A stretch of DNA of 64,000 bases, from the NCBI RefSeq assembly GCF_016907545.1, contig NZ_JAFBCD010000001.1, positions 310,001-374,000 on the forward strand. The letters are read 5' to 3'. This document shows positions 16,283 through 25,006 of the stretch, in pieces (the stretch's first letter is position 1; every line of letters starts with the position of its first letter). The position numbers were made by a program, and so were the translations under genes. The DNA comes from Paenarthrobacter ilicis. GTDB taxonomy: Bacteria > Actinomycetota > Actinomycetes > Actinomycetales > Micrococcaceae. The notes below the pieces were generated by a model, which saw nothing but the letters and a program-made list of their open reading frames with translations, was not told the origin of the DNA and ran no database searches.

Positions 16283-18816
16283 AGGTGCCGCAATTCCGGG
16301 AGGGCGCCCGTGGATAGCGGCAGCCGGATCACCATGGTCAACCCGCCGCCGGGTGTTTCCTCGGCCGTCAGGGTTCCGCCCATGGCCTCGGTGAATCCCT
16401 TGGCCACGGCCAGGCCCAAACCCACACCCGTGGCAGCCGGGACATCGTCCAACCGCTGGAAGGGCTGGAACATCTGCAGGACACTGGCCGCTGGAACGCC
16501 CTGGCCGTGATCGATGATCCGCAGCTCGCTGGCGGGTTGGCCGGCCAGTGTGGCGGTACTGAGACCGCCGGCGCTGCCAACAATCACAATGTCCGAGCGT
16601 GGGGCATACTTCACGGCATTCTCCACAATGTTGGCTATGACCCGTTCCAGCATGCCGGCATCCGCATCCACCTCCGGCATGTTGGCTGCCAGGTCCACCC
16701 TGACGCGGCCGGCCGGGATGCCGTGCAGGGAAGCCGGTATCACCTCGGACCAGCGGATGGGTTTGATCAAGGCATTCACGGAATCGGAGGTGATGCGGGA
16801 CATGTCCAGGAGGTTGCCCACCAGGACGTCCAGGCGGTCCGAGCATTCGTCAATGGTGGCCAGGAGTTCTTGTTCTTCCTCTTTGGTGTAACTGACCCCC
16901 GTTTGCCGAAGGCCGCCAACGGCAAGTTTGATGCCTGCCAAGGGAGTCCGGAGATCGTGGGAAACAGCCCGGAGGATGGACGTGCGCATGGTGTTGCTCT
17001 CGGCCAGGCGCACCACTTCGCGGCGGCTGGCAGCCAGTTGGCGGCGTTCAAGCTGGGCCGTGAGGTGGGAGCCGAAAGCTCCCAGCAGGCGGCGGTCGCT
17101 GGCCGGAAGCACCCTTCCGCTGAGGACCAGCCGTGTGGTGGCGTCGATCTCTTCGATGGTGTCCGTCCCGGCATCTTCGCTGGAGGCAGCGGCCGGGCCT
17201 GCCGCCGCAATCAGCCGCCACCCGCCGTCGTCCGTCAGTTCATGCAGTGCTGCCCGGCGGACCTGGAAGACATCCAGCGCCTGCTCCAACAATCCCACCA
17301 CCGTGTCCTCCGCAGCCGTGGCGCCGCGGGTCAGGTCGGCCAGGGTGGTGGCCTCGGACCGGGCCCGGGCAGCTTCTTTGGAGCGCCGGGCGGAGAGGTC
17401 CACCACCACCGCCACGGCGGAGGAGACCCCGGCGAACACCAGCAGCGCCAGGAGGTTTTGGGGGTCGTTGATGGTCAAGGTACCCAAGGGCGGAACCGAG
17501 TAGTAGTTCACCAGCGCACTGCTCCACAGGGCAGCCAGCAATGCCGGCCACAGCCCGCCAACCAGGGCAACGGCAACGGAGCCGCTGAGCTGGACCAGGA
17601 CCGCTGTAGCAATGTTGTGCGATGGGCTGGCGGCCAGCAGGAGCTGCAGGAGGACCGGCAGCACCACTGCCAGCGCAAAGCCCACCACCACCCGGATCCG
17701 GCCCAGGTCCCGGGGCCGTGGAGGCCTCCTGCCCTGGCCGCTGAGCGGGTGGGAGACCATGTGGACGTCAATATCGCCCGATTCCCGGACCACCTTGTTT
17801 CCCACGCCGCCCATGAGCCTTCCGGGCAGGGCTTTACGGCGTGAAACCCCCACCACAATCTGGGTGGCGTTGACGCTCCGGGCAAAGTCCAGCAGGGCTT
17901 TGGCGGGGTCCTCCCCGGAGACGATGTGGTAGCTGCCGCCCAGGTCCCGGATCAAGGTGCGCTGGGCTTCCAGGTCCTGCGGGGATTCCGCGGCAACGCC
18001 ATCTGCTGCACGCACGTGGACTGCCAGGAGGTCCCCGCCGTTCACCCGCTTGAGGATCCTGGCGGCCCTGCGGATCAGGACTTCACCTTCCGGCCCGCCG
18101 GTCAGCCCGATTACTATCCGTTCACGCGCCGGCCAGCTGTCCTCGATCCGGTTTTCCGCGCGGTAACGGGCCAGCCCCTCATCCACCCGGTCCGCCAACC
18201 ACAGCAACGCCAGTTCGCGCAGCGCGGTCAGGTTGCCCGTGCGGAAGTAGTTGGACAGTGCGGCGTCGATCTTGTCCGAGGCGTAGATTTTGCCGTCGCC
18301 CAGGCGTTGCCTGAGGAGCTCGGGGGAGATGTCCACCAAGTGGATCTGGTCAGCCCGCCGGACCACATCATCAGGGACGGTTTCCGCTTGCCTGACGTCC
18401 GTGATGGCGCCCACCACGTCCCCCAACGAGGCCAGGTGCTGGACGTTGACCGTGGAGAGAACGTTGATGCCCGCCTCCAGCAGTTCCTCGATGTCCTCCC
18501 AGCGCTTGCGGTTCCGGCTGCCGGGAATGTTGGTGTGGGCGTACTCATCCACCACCGCGGTGTGCGGGGCTCGCGCCAGGACGGCATCCAGGTCCATCTC
18601 TTCGAAGGCGGTGCCGCGGTACTCGACGTCCTTGGTGGGGATGACTTCCAGGCCGTCCGTGAGCGCCTTGGTATCGGCGCGGCCGTGGTGCATGGCGAAG
18701 GCCACCACCACGTCCTCGCCGCGCTCCACAAGCCGGTGGGCTTCCTTGAGCATGGCGTAGGTTTTGCCGACGCCGGGAGCCGCCCCCAGGAATATTCTTA
18801 GTGCTGCCCGCGCCAT
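16279..18816 (-). CDS. kdpD: Sensor histidine kinase KdpD
   Basis: About 845 aa with the full KdpD layout: N-terminal KdpD domain with Walker A 'GAAPGVGKTYAML', a Usp-like domain near 230-360, four closely spaced membrane helices near 375-480, a GAF-like region, the phospho-acceptor histidine in 'AVSHDLRTPLAG' near 635 and a HATPase domain with 'GVGLGLAVAKGF'. It senses K+ limitation or osmotic state and phosphorylates KdpE. An ATG 9 nt upstream (18825) is too close to the GGAAGA ribosome site; the ATG at 18816 fits better. Its stop overlaps kdpE. Confidence 0.93.
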   Translation of the reverse strand: MARAALRIFLGAAPGVGKTYAMLKEAHRLVERGEDVVVAFAMHHGRADTKALTDGLEVIPTKDVEYRGTAFEEMDLDAVLARAPHTAVVDEYAHTNIPGSRNRKRWEDIEELLEAGINVLSTVNVQHLASLGDVVGAITDVRQAETVPDDVVRRADQIHLVDISPELLRQRLGDGKIYASDKIDAALSNYFRTGNLTALRELALLWLADRVDEGLARYRAENRIEDSWPARERIVIGLTGGPEGEVLIRRAARILKRVNGGDLLAVHVRAADGVAAESPQDLEAQRTLIRDLGGSYHIVSGEDPAKALLDFARSVNATQIVVGVSRRKALPGRLMGGVGNKVVRESGDIDVHMVSHPLSGQGRRPPRPRDLGRIRVVVGFALAVVLPVLLQLLLAASPSHNIATAVLVQLSGSVAVALVGGLWPALLAALWSSALVNYYSVPPLGTLTINDPQNLLALLVFAGVSSAVAVVVDLSARRSKEAARARSEATTLADLTRGATAAEDTVVGLLEQALDVFQVRRAALHELTDDGGWRLIAAAGPAAASSEDAGTDTIEEIDATTRLVLSGRVLPASDRRLLGAFGSHLTAQLERRQLAASRREVVRLAESNTMRTSILRAVSHDLRTPLAGIKLAVGGLRQTGVSYTKEEEQELLATIDECSDRLDVLVGNLLDMSRITSDSVNALIKPIRWSEVIPASLHGIPAGRVRVDLAANMPEVDADAGMLERVIANIVENAVKYAPRSDIVIVGSAGGLSTATLAGQPASELRIIDHGQGVPAASVLQMFQPFQRLDDVPAATGVGLGLAVAKGFTEAMGGTLTAEETPGGGLTMVIRLPLSTGALPELRHL

Positions 18817-18846
18817 GAACGCCATTCTTCCACTAGTGCACCAGCC

Positions 18847-19449
18847 CTATTGGCGGTTCGTGGCCGCGGCGATGTCCAGGTTCAGCAACGTAACGTTCAC
18901 CGAGGCCTGGCCAAGGAACGCTTCCGCCCCGCCGGTGGTTTGTCGGTCCACCATGCTCTGCACATCGTCCGGACCCAAACCATGGGCCGCCGCCACCCGC
19001 GGCACTTGGATCCGGGCGTATTCCGGTGAAATGTGCGGGTCCAGGCCCGAACCGCTGGCCGTCACTGCGTCTGCGGGGACGTCCGCCACCGGCACCTTTT
19101 CGGCTGCGGCAATGGCCGCCCGCTGGGCGGAGACGGCGTCCAACAGTGAGGGATCGTTGGGGCCCAGGTTGCTGGCAGAGGACGACGCCGGGTCCCAGGT
19201 GACTGCCGACGGCCGGGCGTGGAACCACTCGGGACTTTGTACACCGGAACCGTCCGAGGATACCTGGGAAATCAGGGCCGACGCCGCTGGATTGCCGGCT
19301 TGGTCCTTGACCACTGACCCGTTGGCTTGGAACGGGGCCACCAGCTGCCCTGCACCGAAGATTGCCAGCGGATACAGGACACCCAGCACCAGGGTGGCGA
19401 AGAGGAGGAACCGTGCGGCCGTAGCCGCTTGGCGCAAATACATTTTCAT
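18847..19449 (-). CDS. kdpC: Potassium-transporting ATPase subunit KdpC
   Basis: A 200-aa protein with one N-terminal membrane helix ('FLLFATLVLGVLYPLAIFG') and an extracytoplasmic domain holding KdpC motifs 'WFHARPSA', 'SGSGLDPHISPEYA' and 'QIPRVA'-like 'IQVPRVA'. It assembles with KdpA and KdpB and assists ATP/K+ handling. AGGA lies 6 nt before the ATG. It is 8 bp after kdpB and 21 bp before kdpD. Confidence 0.94.
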   Translation of the reverse strand: MKMYLRQAATAARFLLFATLVLGVLYPLAIFGAGQLVAPFQANGSVVKDQAGNPAASALISQVSSDGSGVQSPEWFHARPSAVTWDPASSSASNLGPNDPSLLDAVSAQRAAIAAAEKVPVADVPADAVTASGSGLDPHISPEYARIQVPRVAAAHGLGPDDVQSMVDRQTTGGAEAFLGQASVNVTLLNLDIAAATNRQ

Positions 19450-19457
19450 GGGTTGTC

Positions 19458-21623
19458 CTAGCCGATGCCGGGGATGAGGGAAATGAGGAGGTCCAGCAGT
19501 TTGATGCCCAGGAACGGCGCCACCAGGCCGCCCAGCCCGTAGAGCAGCAGGTTCCTGCCCAGGGCCTGGTTGGCGGAAACCGCCCGGTACTTCACGCCCC
19601 GGAGGGCCAGCGGAACCAGTGCCAGGATGATGAGTGCGTTGAAGATCACCGCTGAAAGAATGGCCGACGCCGGGGTGGCCAGCCCCATGATGTTCAGCAT
19701 TCCCAAGCCGGGAAAGGCGGCCGTAAAGAGCGCCGGAACGATCGCAAAGTACTTGGCGACGTCGTTGGCCACGGAGAAGGTGGTCAACGCCCCGCGGGTG
19801 ATGAGCAGCTGTTTGCCGATGCCCACAATGTTGATCAGCTTGGTGGGATCGGAGTCCAGGTCCACCATGTTGGCCGCCTCCTTGGCGGCCGGCGTCCCGG
19901 AGTTCATGGCAACCCCCACGTCCGCTGCCGCCAACGCCGGGGCGTCGTTGGTGCCGTCACCGGTCATGGCCACCAAGCGTCCTTCGCCCTGTTCCTTGCG
20001 GATTACCTCCATCTTGTCTTCGGGGGTAGCTTCAGCCACAAAATCGTCAACGCCGGCTTCGGCGGCGATCGCCTTGGCCGTGACGGGGTTGTCGCCGGTG
20101 ATCATCACCGTGCGGATCCCCATCTTCCGCAGTTCCTCAAACCTGGCGCGCATCCCGGGCTTCACCACATCCGCGAGGTGCACTGTTCCCAGAACCCGGG
20201 CGGCGCCGTCGTGAGTGTGTTCGGCCACCAGCAGCGGCGTGCCGCCCTGGGCCGAGATGTCCTGCACCCGTTGCTGCACGTCGGCGGGCATGGTGCCGCC
20301 GGCTTCAGTGACGAAGCGTTCGACGGCGGCCGCGGCACCTTTGCGGATCCGGTGGCCGCCGAGGTCCAGCCCACTCATGCGGGTCAGGGCCGTGAATTCA
20401 ACAATGGCCAGGTCCGGAGTGGTTGAACTGAGCTCCTCGAGGGACTGGCCACCGCCGGTGAGGCCGGTGCCGTCGGCGGTGCCGCCGTCGGCCAGCTCCA
20501 CAATGGACCGCCCCTCCGGCGTCTCGTCCGCAAGGCTGGACAGCCGGGCCGCCGTGACGAGTTGGTCCTGCCCGATGCCGGCCGCAGGGTGGAAGCCCAC
20601 CGCGCGCCGGTTGCCGTAGGTGATGGTTCCGGTCTTGTCGAGCAGCAGGGTGGTGATGTCACCTGCCGTTTCCACTGCCCGTCCGGACGTGGCCAGGACG
20701 TTGTGCTGCACCAGGCGGTCCATGCCCGCGATGCCGATGGCCGGTACAAGGGCGCCGATGGTGGTGGGGATCAGGCAGACGAGCAACGCCACCAGGACGA
20801 TCGGAGACGGCGTGGCGCCGGCCAGGGACGCGATGGGAGCCAGGGTCATGGTGACCACCAGGAACACGATGGTCAAGGAAACCAGCAGCACGTGGAGGGC
20901 AATCTCATTAGGGGTCTTGTGCCGGACGGCCCCTTCCACCAGCTTGATCATCCGGTCAATGAACGTGGCACCCGGTTCTGCGGTGATGCGGACCAGGATC
21001 CGGTCAGACAGGACCTTGGTGCCGCCGGTGACCGATGAACGGTCCCCGCCGGACTCCCGGATCACCGGCGCCGATTCACCGGTGATGGTGGATTCATCAA
21101 CGCTGGCCAGGCCCTCGATGATCTCCCCATCGGAGGGGATCACATCACCGGCCTGGCAGATCACAACATCGTTGAGTTTCAGGTCCGTTCCCGGTATTTC
21201 CTTGGTGGAGCCGTCCTCCAGCCGCACCCGGGCCACGACGCCCTTGCGGCTGGCCCGGAGACTGTCCGCCTGCGCTTTGCCACGGCCTTCGGCAATGGCC
21301 TCGGACAGTGTTCCGAACAACACCGTCAACCAGAGCCACGCGGTGACCACAATGCCGAAAACCGCGGGCTTGAACAGGCAGATGATGGTGCAGGCCGCGG
21401 CCCCCACCAGTACAACGAACATGACGGGCGAGTGGACCATCTGGCGCGGGTGGAGCTTTGCGAAAGCCACCGGAAGGGCTGCGCGGATGGTGGCGGCGTT
21501 GAGTTTGGCCGGCGCTTTGGTGTGGTGCTTGTGGTCTCCGGGTGTTCGTGTTTCCGGAGAATTTCCGTCGGCGTAGGTCAGTGCCGACGTGTCCGCGGCT
21601 GGTGCCGAACTGGACCGGGTCAT
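19458..21623 (-). CDS. kdpB: Potassium-transporting P-type ATPase subunit KdpB
   Basis: A 721-aa P-type ATPase: actuator loop '[10 protein letters not shown]', phosphorylated Asp in '[12 protein letters not shown]', and hinge '[17 protein letters not shown]'. It hydrolyses ATP to power K+ uptake through KdpA. The N-terminus carries an extra 35-40 residue polar stretch before the first family block, a little longer than usual. The ATG overlaps the kdpA stop by 4 nt. Confidence 0.95.
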   Translation of the reverse strand: MTRSSSAPAADTSALTYADGNSPETRTPGDHKHHTKAPAKLNAATIRAALPVAFAKLHPRQMVHSPVMFVVLVGAAACTIICLFKPAVFGIVVTAWLWLTVLFGTLSEAIAEGRGKAQADSLRASRKGVVARVRLEDGSTKEIPGTDLKLNDVVICQAGDVIPSDGEIIEGLASVDESTITGESAPVIRESGGDRSSVTGGTKVLSDRILVRITAEPGATFIDRMIKLVEGAVRHKTPNEIALHVLLVSLTIVFLVVTMTLAPIASLAGATPSPIVLVALLVCLIPTTIGALVPAIGIAGMDRLVQHNVLATSGRAVETAGDITTLLLDKTGTITYGNRRAVGFHPAAGIGQDQLVTAARLSSLADETPEGRSIVELADGGTADGTGLTGGGQSLEELSSTTPDLAIVEFTALTRMSGLDLGGHRIRKGAAAAVERFVTEAGGTMPADVQQRVQDISAQGGTPLLVAEHTHDGAARVLGTVHLADVVKPGMRARFEELRKMGIRTVMITGDNPVTAKAIAAEAGVDDFVAEATPEDKMEVIRKEQGEGRLVAMTGDGTNDAPALAAADVGVAMNSGTPAAKEAANMVDLDSDPTKLINIVGIGKQLLITRGALTTFSVANDVAKYFAIVPALFTAAFPGLGMLNIMGLATPASAILSAVIFNALIILALVPLALRGVKYRAVSANQALGRNLLLYGLGGLVAPFLGIKLLDLLISLIPGIG

Positions 21624-23287
21624 TGAATGAGTCCTTCTGCGAGGGGGCCCAACGCGAGGGCCGGGAAATAGCTGAGAGCCGTCATGATCACGGTGACGCT
21701 GAGGAGGAGGGAGCCGAACAGGGCGCCGTGCGTGGGCACGGTTCCTGCAGACACCGGGATTTTCCTTTGCCGGGCCAGGGAGCCGGCCAGGGCCAGGACC
21801 AGGGCTATGGGAAGGAAACGTCCCAGCAGCATGGCAACACCCAGCGCTGCGGAAAGGTACGGCCCGGAACTGGTGATGCCGCCAAACGCGGAGCCGTTGT
21901 TGTTGGCGCCGGAGGTGAAGGCGTACAGCATTTCACTGAACTGGTGGGGTCCACTGGCCGGGGCGTTGGCCATGGCCTCCGGAAGAAGCGCCGTGACGCC
22001 CGCGAACACCAGCACCAGGGTGGGGGTCACCAGGATGTACAGGGCAGCGAGTTTCATTTCGCTCGGGCCGATCTTCTTGCCCACGAACTCCGGGGTCCGC
22101 CCCACCATCAGGCCCGCGATGAACACGGCAATGATGGCCAGGACCAGCATGCCGTACAAGCCTGATCCGGTCCCTCCGGGGGCTACTTCACCGAGCATCA
22201 TGTTCAGCATGGCCACGCCCCCTGCCAGCGGAGGAAGGGAATCGTGCGCCACATTTACGGCTCCGGTGGAGGTGAGCGTGGTGGAGGCTGCGAAGATTGA
22301 GCTCGCTGCCGGCCCAAGGCGCTGCTCGAAGCCTTCGCCCAAGCCGCCTGCCGCCGTCGTCGCTGTTCCTTGTGCCGAGGCGACAGCCGCCGCCATCAAG
22401 GCCGTGGAGGTCAGCCAGAGCGCACCCATCACACCTGCCACCGTGAATCCCTGGCGCTGGTCGCCCACCATCCGTCCGTAGGTGTAGGGGAGCGCAGACG
22501 GGATGAGGAGGATCAGGAATACCTGGAAAAGGCTGGTGAAGACGTTGGGGTTCTCCAGGGGGTGGGCTGAGTTCGCATTGAAGTAGCCGCCCCCGTTGGT
22601 CCCCAGCACCTTGATGGCTTCCTGCGAAGCGACCGGCCCGCCGGGGATCACCTGGCTGACGCCTGTGGCCTGGTTGGCAACGTCCGTGGACCAGAAATTC
22701 TGTACGACGCCGCCAATCACCAAGGCGATTGCTGCCACCGCAGCGAGGGGCAGGAGGAGGCGGAAGGACGCGCGGGTGACGTCCACCCAGAAGTTGCCCA
22801 GCCGGTCCGTTCCAGCCCGCGCGATCCCGCGGATCAGGGCGATGGCCACCACGATTCCTACTGCTGCGGACAGGAAGTTCTGAACCGCCAGCAGGCACAT
22901 CTGGACGAAGATGCCCACAGTGGCCTCCGGCGCGTACGTCTGCCAGTTGGTGTTGGTCACAAAGGAGATAGCCGTGTTCATGGCAACCCAAGGATCCACG
23001 CCCGGAAGGCCGTTGCTTCCCGGGAGCACACCCTGGAGCCGCTGCAAGGCGAAGATCACCAGGATGGACACCGCGGAGAAAGCCAGAACGCTGCGCAGAT
23101 ACACAGACCAGCTCTGTTCAGTCCCGGAGTCCGCTCCGGCCAATCGATAAAACACCCGTTCAGGCTTTGAAGACCTTGAACCGGAGAACACCTTGTCCAT
23201 GTAGACGCCCAGCGGTTTGTGCACAAGAACCAGCACAACCAGCAGGACGACTATTTGGGTGATCACTGATGCGGTGCTGAAAACCAC
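21620..23287 (-). CDS. kdpA: Potassium-transporting ATPase subunit KdpA
   Basis: A 555-aa channel-like subunit with about ten membrane helices and repeated selectivity-filter elements such as 'TNTNWQTY', '[19 protein letters not shown]' and '[12 protein letters not shown]', typical of the K+ pathway of Kdp. The start codon is GTG (23287), six bases after the kdpF stop, with a GAGGG ribosome site. Coupled to kdpB by a 4-nt overlap. Confidence 0.95.
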   Translation of the reverse strand: MVFSTASVITQIVVLLVVLVLVHKPLGVYMDKVFSGSRSSKPERVFYRLAGADSGTEQSWSVYLRSVLAFSAVSILVIFALQRLQGVLPGSNGLPGVDPWVAMNTAISFVTNTNWQTYAPEATVGIFVQMCLLAVQNFLSAAVGIVVAIALIRGIARAGTDRLGNFWVDVTRASFRLLLPLAAVAAIALVIGGVVQNFWSTDVANQATGVSQVIPGGPVASQEAIKVLGTNGGGYFNANSAHPLENPNVFTSLFQVFLILLIPSALPYTYGRMVGDQRQGFTVAGVMGALWLTSTALMAAAVASAQGTATTAAGGLGEGFEQRLGPAASSIFAASTTLTSTGAVNVAHDSLPPLAGGVAMLNMMLGEVAPGGTGSGLYGMLVLAIIAVFIAGLMVGRTPEFVGKKIGPSEMKLAALYILVTPTLVLVFAGVTALLPEAMANAPASGPHQFSEMLYAFTSGANNNGSAFGGITSSGPYLSAALGVAMLLGRFLPIALVLALAGSLARQRKIPVSAGTVPTHGALFGSLLLSVTVIMTALSYFPALALGPLAEGLIQ

Positions 23288-23293
23288 CCGCCC

Positions 23294-23392
23294 TCACCAC
23301 TTTTCCGGGTTGAGCAGCACTGCCAGCAAGTAACCGATCAGGGCCAGGCCCACCAGGAACAGCCCCGCCCACATGACGGCGTCCAGCATCAT
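23294..23392 (-). CDS. kdpF: Small Kdp subunit KdpF
   Basis: A 31-32 aa single-helix membrane peptide: a short N-terminus, hydrophobic 'AGLFLVGLALIGYLLAVL' and the C-terminal 'NPEKW' typical of KdpF, which stabilises the KdpABC complex. Two adjacent ATG codons (23392 and 23389) could serve as start; the first overlaps the stop of the preceding 37-aa ORF (ATGA). The frame is open further upstream but only these starts give a KdpF-like product. Confidence 0.9.
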   Translation of the reverse strand: MMLDAVMWAGLFLVGLALIGYLLAVLLNPEKW

Positions 23393-23502
23393 TGCCCGCT
23401 CACCGGGCCTCCGCCGTCGATCATTCCGCCCAAAAGGTGGGCAACCCACATCACGATTCCCATGCTCACCACAAGAATCACCACAACAGCCACGTCGGCC
23501 AT
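23389..23502 (-). CDS. Novel 37-aa single-helix membrane peptide at head of kdp operon
   Basis: An ATG at 23502 with AAAGGA (23510-23515) 7 nt upstream opens a 37-codon frame that ends in TGA overlapping the first kdpF ATG by 4 nt, the same coupling as between the other kdp genes. The product begins 'MADVAVVVILVVSMGIVMWV', one membrane helix of about 20 residues, followed by 'AHLLGGMIDGGG' and a polar tail. I do not recognise a named family. Position, ribosome site and coupling argue that it is translated; it may be an extra Kdp accessory peptide or a leader controlling kdpF translation. Confidence 0.7.
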   Translation of the reverse strand: MADVAVVVILVVSMGIVMWVAHLLGGMIDGGGPVSGQ

Positions 23503-23515
23503 TGGAACGTCCTTT

Positions 23516-23543
23516 CATCAGCACCCCGTTGGCGGGGCTGATG
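23516..23543 (-). promoter_or_regulatory. Hairpin directly abutting the ribosome site of the kdp operon
   Basis: On the operon's mRNA strand, CATCAG and CTGATG arms (6 bp) are stacked, across a 2-nt bulge, on CCCCG/CGGGG arms (5 bp) with a 4-nt loop. The helix ends immediately before AAAGGA of the 37-aa ORF. It could modulate initiation of the whole operon. It does not look like a ydaO-type c-di-AMP riboswitch. Confidence 0.5.
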
Positions 23544-23575
23544 CCAGTCAACCCCCGTGAATGCGGCGAAAAGGC

Positions 23576-23593
23576 GTTCCTTACGGTTCCTTA
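23576..23593 (-). promoter_or_regulatory. Candidate KdpE binding site: direct repeat TAAGGAAC with 10-bp period
   Basis: On the kdp strand TAAGGAAC occurs twice with a 2-bp CG spacer (23593-23586 and 23583-23576), a one-helical-turn direct repeat as OmpR-family regulators such as KdpE bind. It lies 74 bp before the first start codon, just upstream of the expected promoter; a TTGACT element follows at 23551-23546. KdpE assignment is inference. Confidence 0.6.
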
Positions 23594-23700
23594 ATGCGGT
23601 GGACGCCAATCTTGATGATTTTTTAACGCCCGCCAGGGGGTGCCCAAAGAAGCCGGCTTGTGGGTACATTGATCCATAAGCGGCGGTATGTGGAATTCCA

Positions 23701-23718
23701 TTGATTCCCGGAAATCAA
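23701..23718. promoter_or_regulatory. 18-bp near-perfect palindrome upstream of the 73-aa gene
   Basis: The segment TTGATTCCCGGAAATCAA reads the same on both strands except at one symmetrical pair (positions 7 and 12). It lies about 70 bp before the TTG start at 23787, within the 284-bp spacer that also holds the kdp control region on the other strand. It looks like a repressor operator; the regulator is unknown. Confidence 0.4.
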
Positions 23719-23786
23719 CGGCTGCTTGGTTTGAATCAGTTCCACAGCAGGTTGTCATTTGTTCCATATCCATGAAAGGAAATGCC

Positions 23787-24008
23787 TTGGCTGTTTCTGT
23801 TGAATTGGGCAAAGCACTCGATAAAGCCTACGAAAATGCCTCGCTGGACGAGATTCTGGCGGCACCACCGTCAGCGCTCGCAGGGGTTACCGAGAAACAC
23901 GACGAACTTCTGGCAGGAATGGGCATCAAGACGGTGCGCGATCTTGGCAGCAACAAGTACTTCGCCGTGGCAGGCGTCCTGGTGGCCCTGGCCGGCAAGA
24001 CGGGCTAG
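23787..24008 (+). CDS. Small conserved-looking cytoplasmic protein with TTG start, function unknown
   Basis: The best start is TTG at 23787, six nt after AAAGGA (23775-23780); an in-frame ATG at 23772 overlaps that site. The 73-aa product has two helical blocks, 'ELGKALDKAYENASLDEIL' and 'LLAGMGIKTVRDLGSNKYFAVAGVLVAL'. The second resembles the helix-hairpin-helix-like 'GIKTVRDL' tail found in many small actinobacterial proteins. No signal or membrane segment. It is transcribed away from kdp and ends in a strong hairpin. Function not recognised. Confidence 0.65.
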   Translation: MAVSVELGKALDKAYENASLDEILAAPPSALAGVTEKHDELLAGMGIKTVRDLGSNKYFAVAGVLVALAGKTG

Positions 24009-24014
24009 TTCCAG

Positions 24015-24046
24015 CGGACGACGGCGGGAGGGTCCGCCGTCGTCCG
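24015..24046. terminator. Strong hairpin between converging genes
   Basis: Perfect 13-bp arms CGGACGACGGCGG (24015-24027) and CCGCCGTCGTCCG (24034-24046) with a 6-nt loop, between the stops of the 73-aa gene and the LysR gene. There is no T-run, but position and stability fit a bidirectional terminator. Confidence 0.7.
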
Positions 24047-24047
24047 G

Positions 24048-24929
24048 TCACCCGCCTCTGCTGCCCGTCAGGGCGTACAGTCCGCGCATCAACCCGATAA
24101 TCCGCTCAAGGTCTTGAGGCGGATCCTTGATTAACCACGCTGCATGCACGGCGACGGGTGGCGCATCGCGCACGGGCCTGTAGGTGACGCCCCGACGCCG
24201 GTACTGATGGGCCGTTGATGCTGCGGTGATGCCCCGGGCCGCACCGCTGCCAATGACCGTCAGCCAGTCGTCCACATCCTGGGTGGACACCACGTCCTGC
24301 GGGCCGACGTCCCCGGGCCACAGATCCAAGGTGGTGCTGCCGGTGCGCAGGTCCAGCGCCACGGGCCGCGAAGCCACTTGCGCCAAGGTCACAGACCTTT
24401 TGGCGGCCAGCTCATCATCCGAGGCCATGGCGCAGTATCGCTTCTCACTTCCCACAGGTTCATGCCCGACGGCGGCAGCCTGCGGCAGTTTGCGGAGGAT
24501 GGCAAGGTCTGCGGTCCCGTCAGCCAAGCCACCCGTAGGGGTATTGGACCGGACCAGCAGCAACTCACGGTGTGGAAAAGCGGACGACCACCGGCGCTGG
24601 AACTCCGTGGTGTGCTCGCCCAGCGCGGACCACGCGTACCCGATGCGCAGCTTACCCGTGCCTGCGCGCGCCTCGCGTCCCAGATCGTCAAGAAGGGCCA
24701 GGACCCGGCGCGCGGTGGCAAGGGTTTTCTGGCCGCTGGCCGTCAGTGCGACACTTCGCGTGGTCCGCTCCAGCAGCCTGGTGCCGAGGAACTCTTCCAA
24801 AGCGGCGATGTTTCGTGACACTGCTGCTTGGGACATTCCCAGGGCAATACCGGCGTCCGTGAACGTGCCCTCATCAACTACCGCTGCCAGGCACCGCAAC
24901 TGGCGTACTTCAATGTCCACGAGGACCAT
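24048..24929 (-). CDS. LysR family transcriptional regulator
   Basis: About 293 aa: N-terminal LysR helix-turn-helix ('RQLRCLAAVVDEGTFTDAGIALGMSQAAVSRNIAALEE') and a substrate-binding effector domain ('LRIGYAWSALG', 'LVRSNTPTGGLADGTADLAILR'). The frame runs up to 24971, but that extension would cover the promoter; the ATG at 24929 starts just before the HTH. It is divergent from an EamA exporter and probably controls it. A T-N11-A site lies 8 bp upstream of the start. Confidence 0.85.
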   Translation of the reverse strand: MVLVDIEVRQLRCLAAVVDEGTFTDAGIALGMSQAAVSRNIAALEEFLGTRLLERTTRSVALTASGQKTLATARRVLALLDDLGREARAGTGKLRIGYAWSALGEHTTEFQRRWSSAFPHRELLLVRSNTPTGGLADGTADLAILRKLPQAAAVGHEPVGSEKRYCAMASDDELAAKRSVTLAQVASRPVALDLRTGSTTLDLWPGDVGPQDVVSTQDVDDWLTVIGSGAARGITAASTAHQYRRRGVTYRPVRDAPPVAVHAAWLIKDPPQDLERIIGLMRGLYALTGSRGG

Positions 24930-24936
24930 CCTATTG

Positions 24937-24951
24937 ATGCATTCCGTGCAT
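24937..24951. promoter_or_regulatory. LysR-type box (T-N11-A) in the lysR/eamA divergent region
   Basis: Inverted repeat ATGCA-N5-TGCAT at 24937-24951 contains the classical T-N11-A LysR motif. A further ATGCAT palindrome follows at 24966-24971 and TGCAT again overlaps the EamA start at about 25003, suggesting several half-sites across the divergent promoter. Confidence 0.55.
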
Positions 24952-25006
24952 AAACAGGGGTGTCCATGCATTTAGCGGATGTGTTCCGGAGGATCAGACT
25001 TTTTGC

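Noticed and set aside
23503-23760. A c-di-AMP (ydaO-type) riboswitch before kdp
   Set aside because: Only a single hairpin plus a direct repeat is visible; none of the conserved junction elements could be found by eye.
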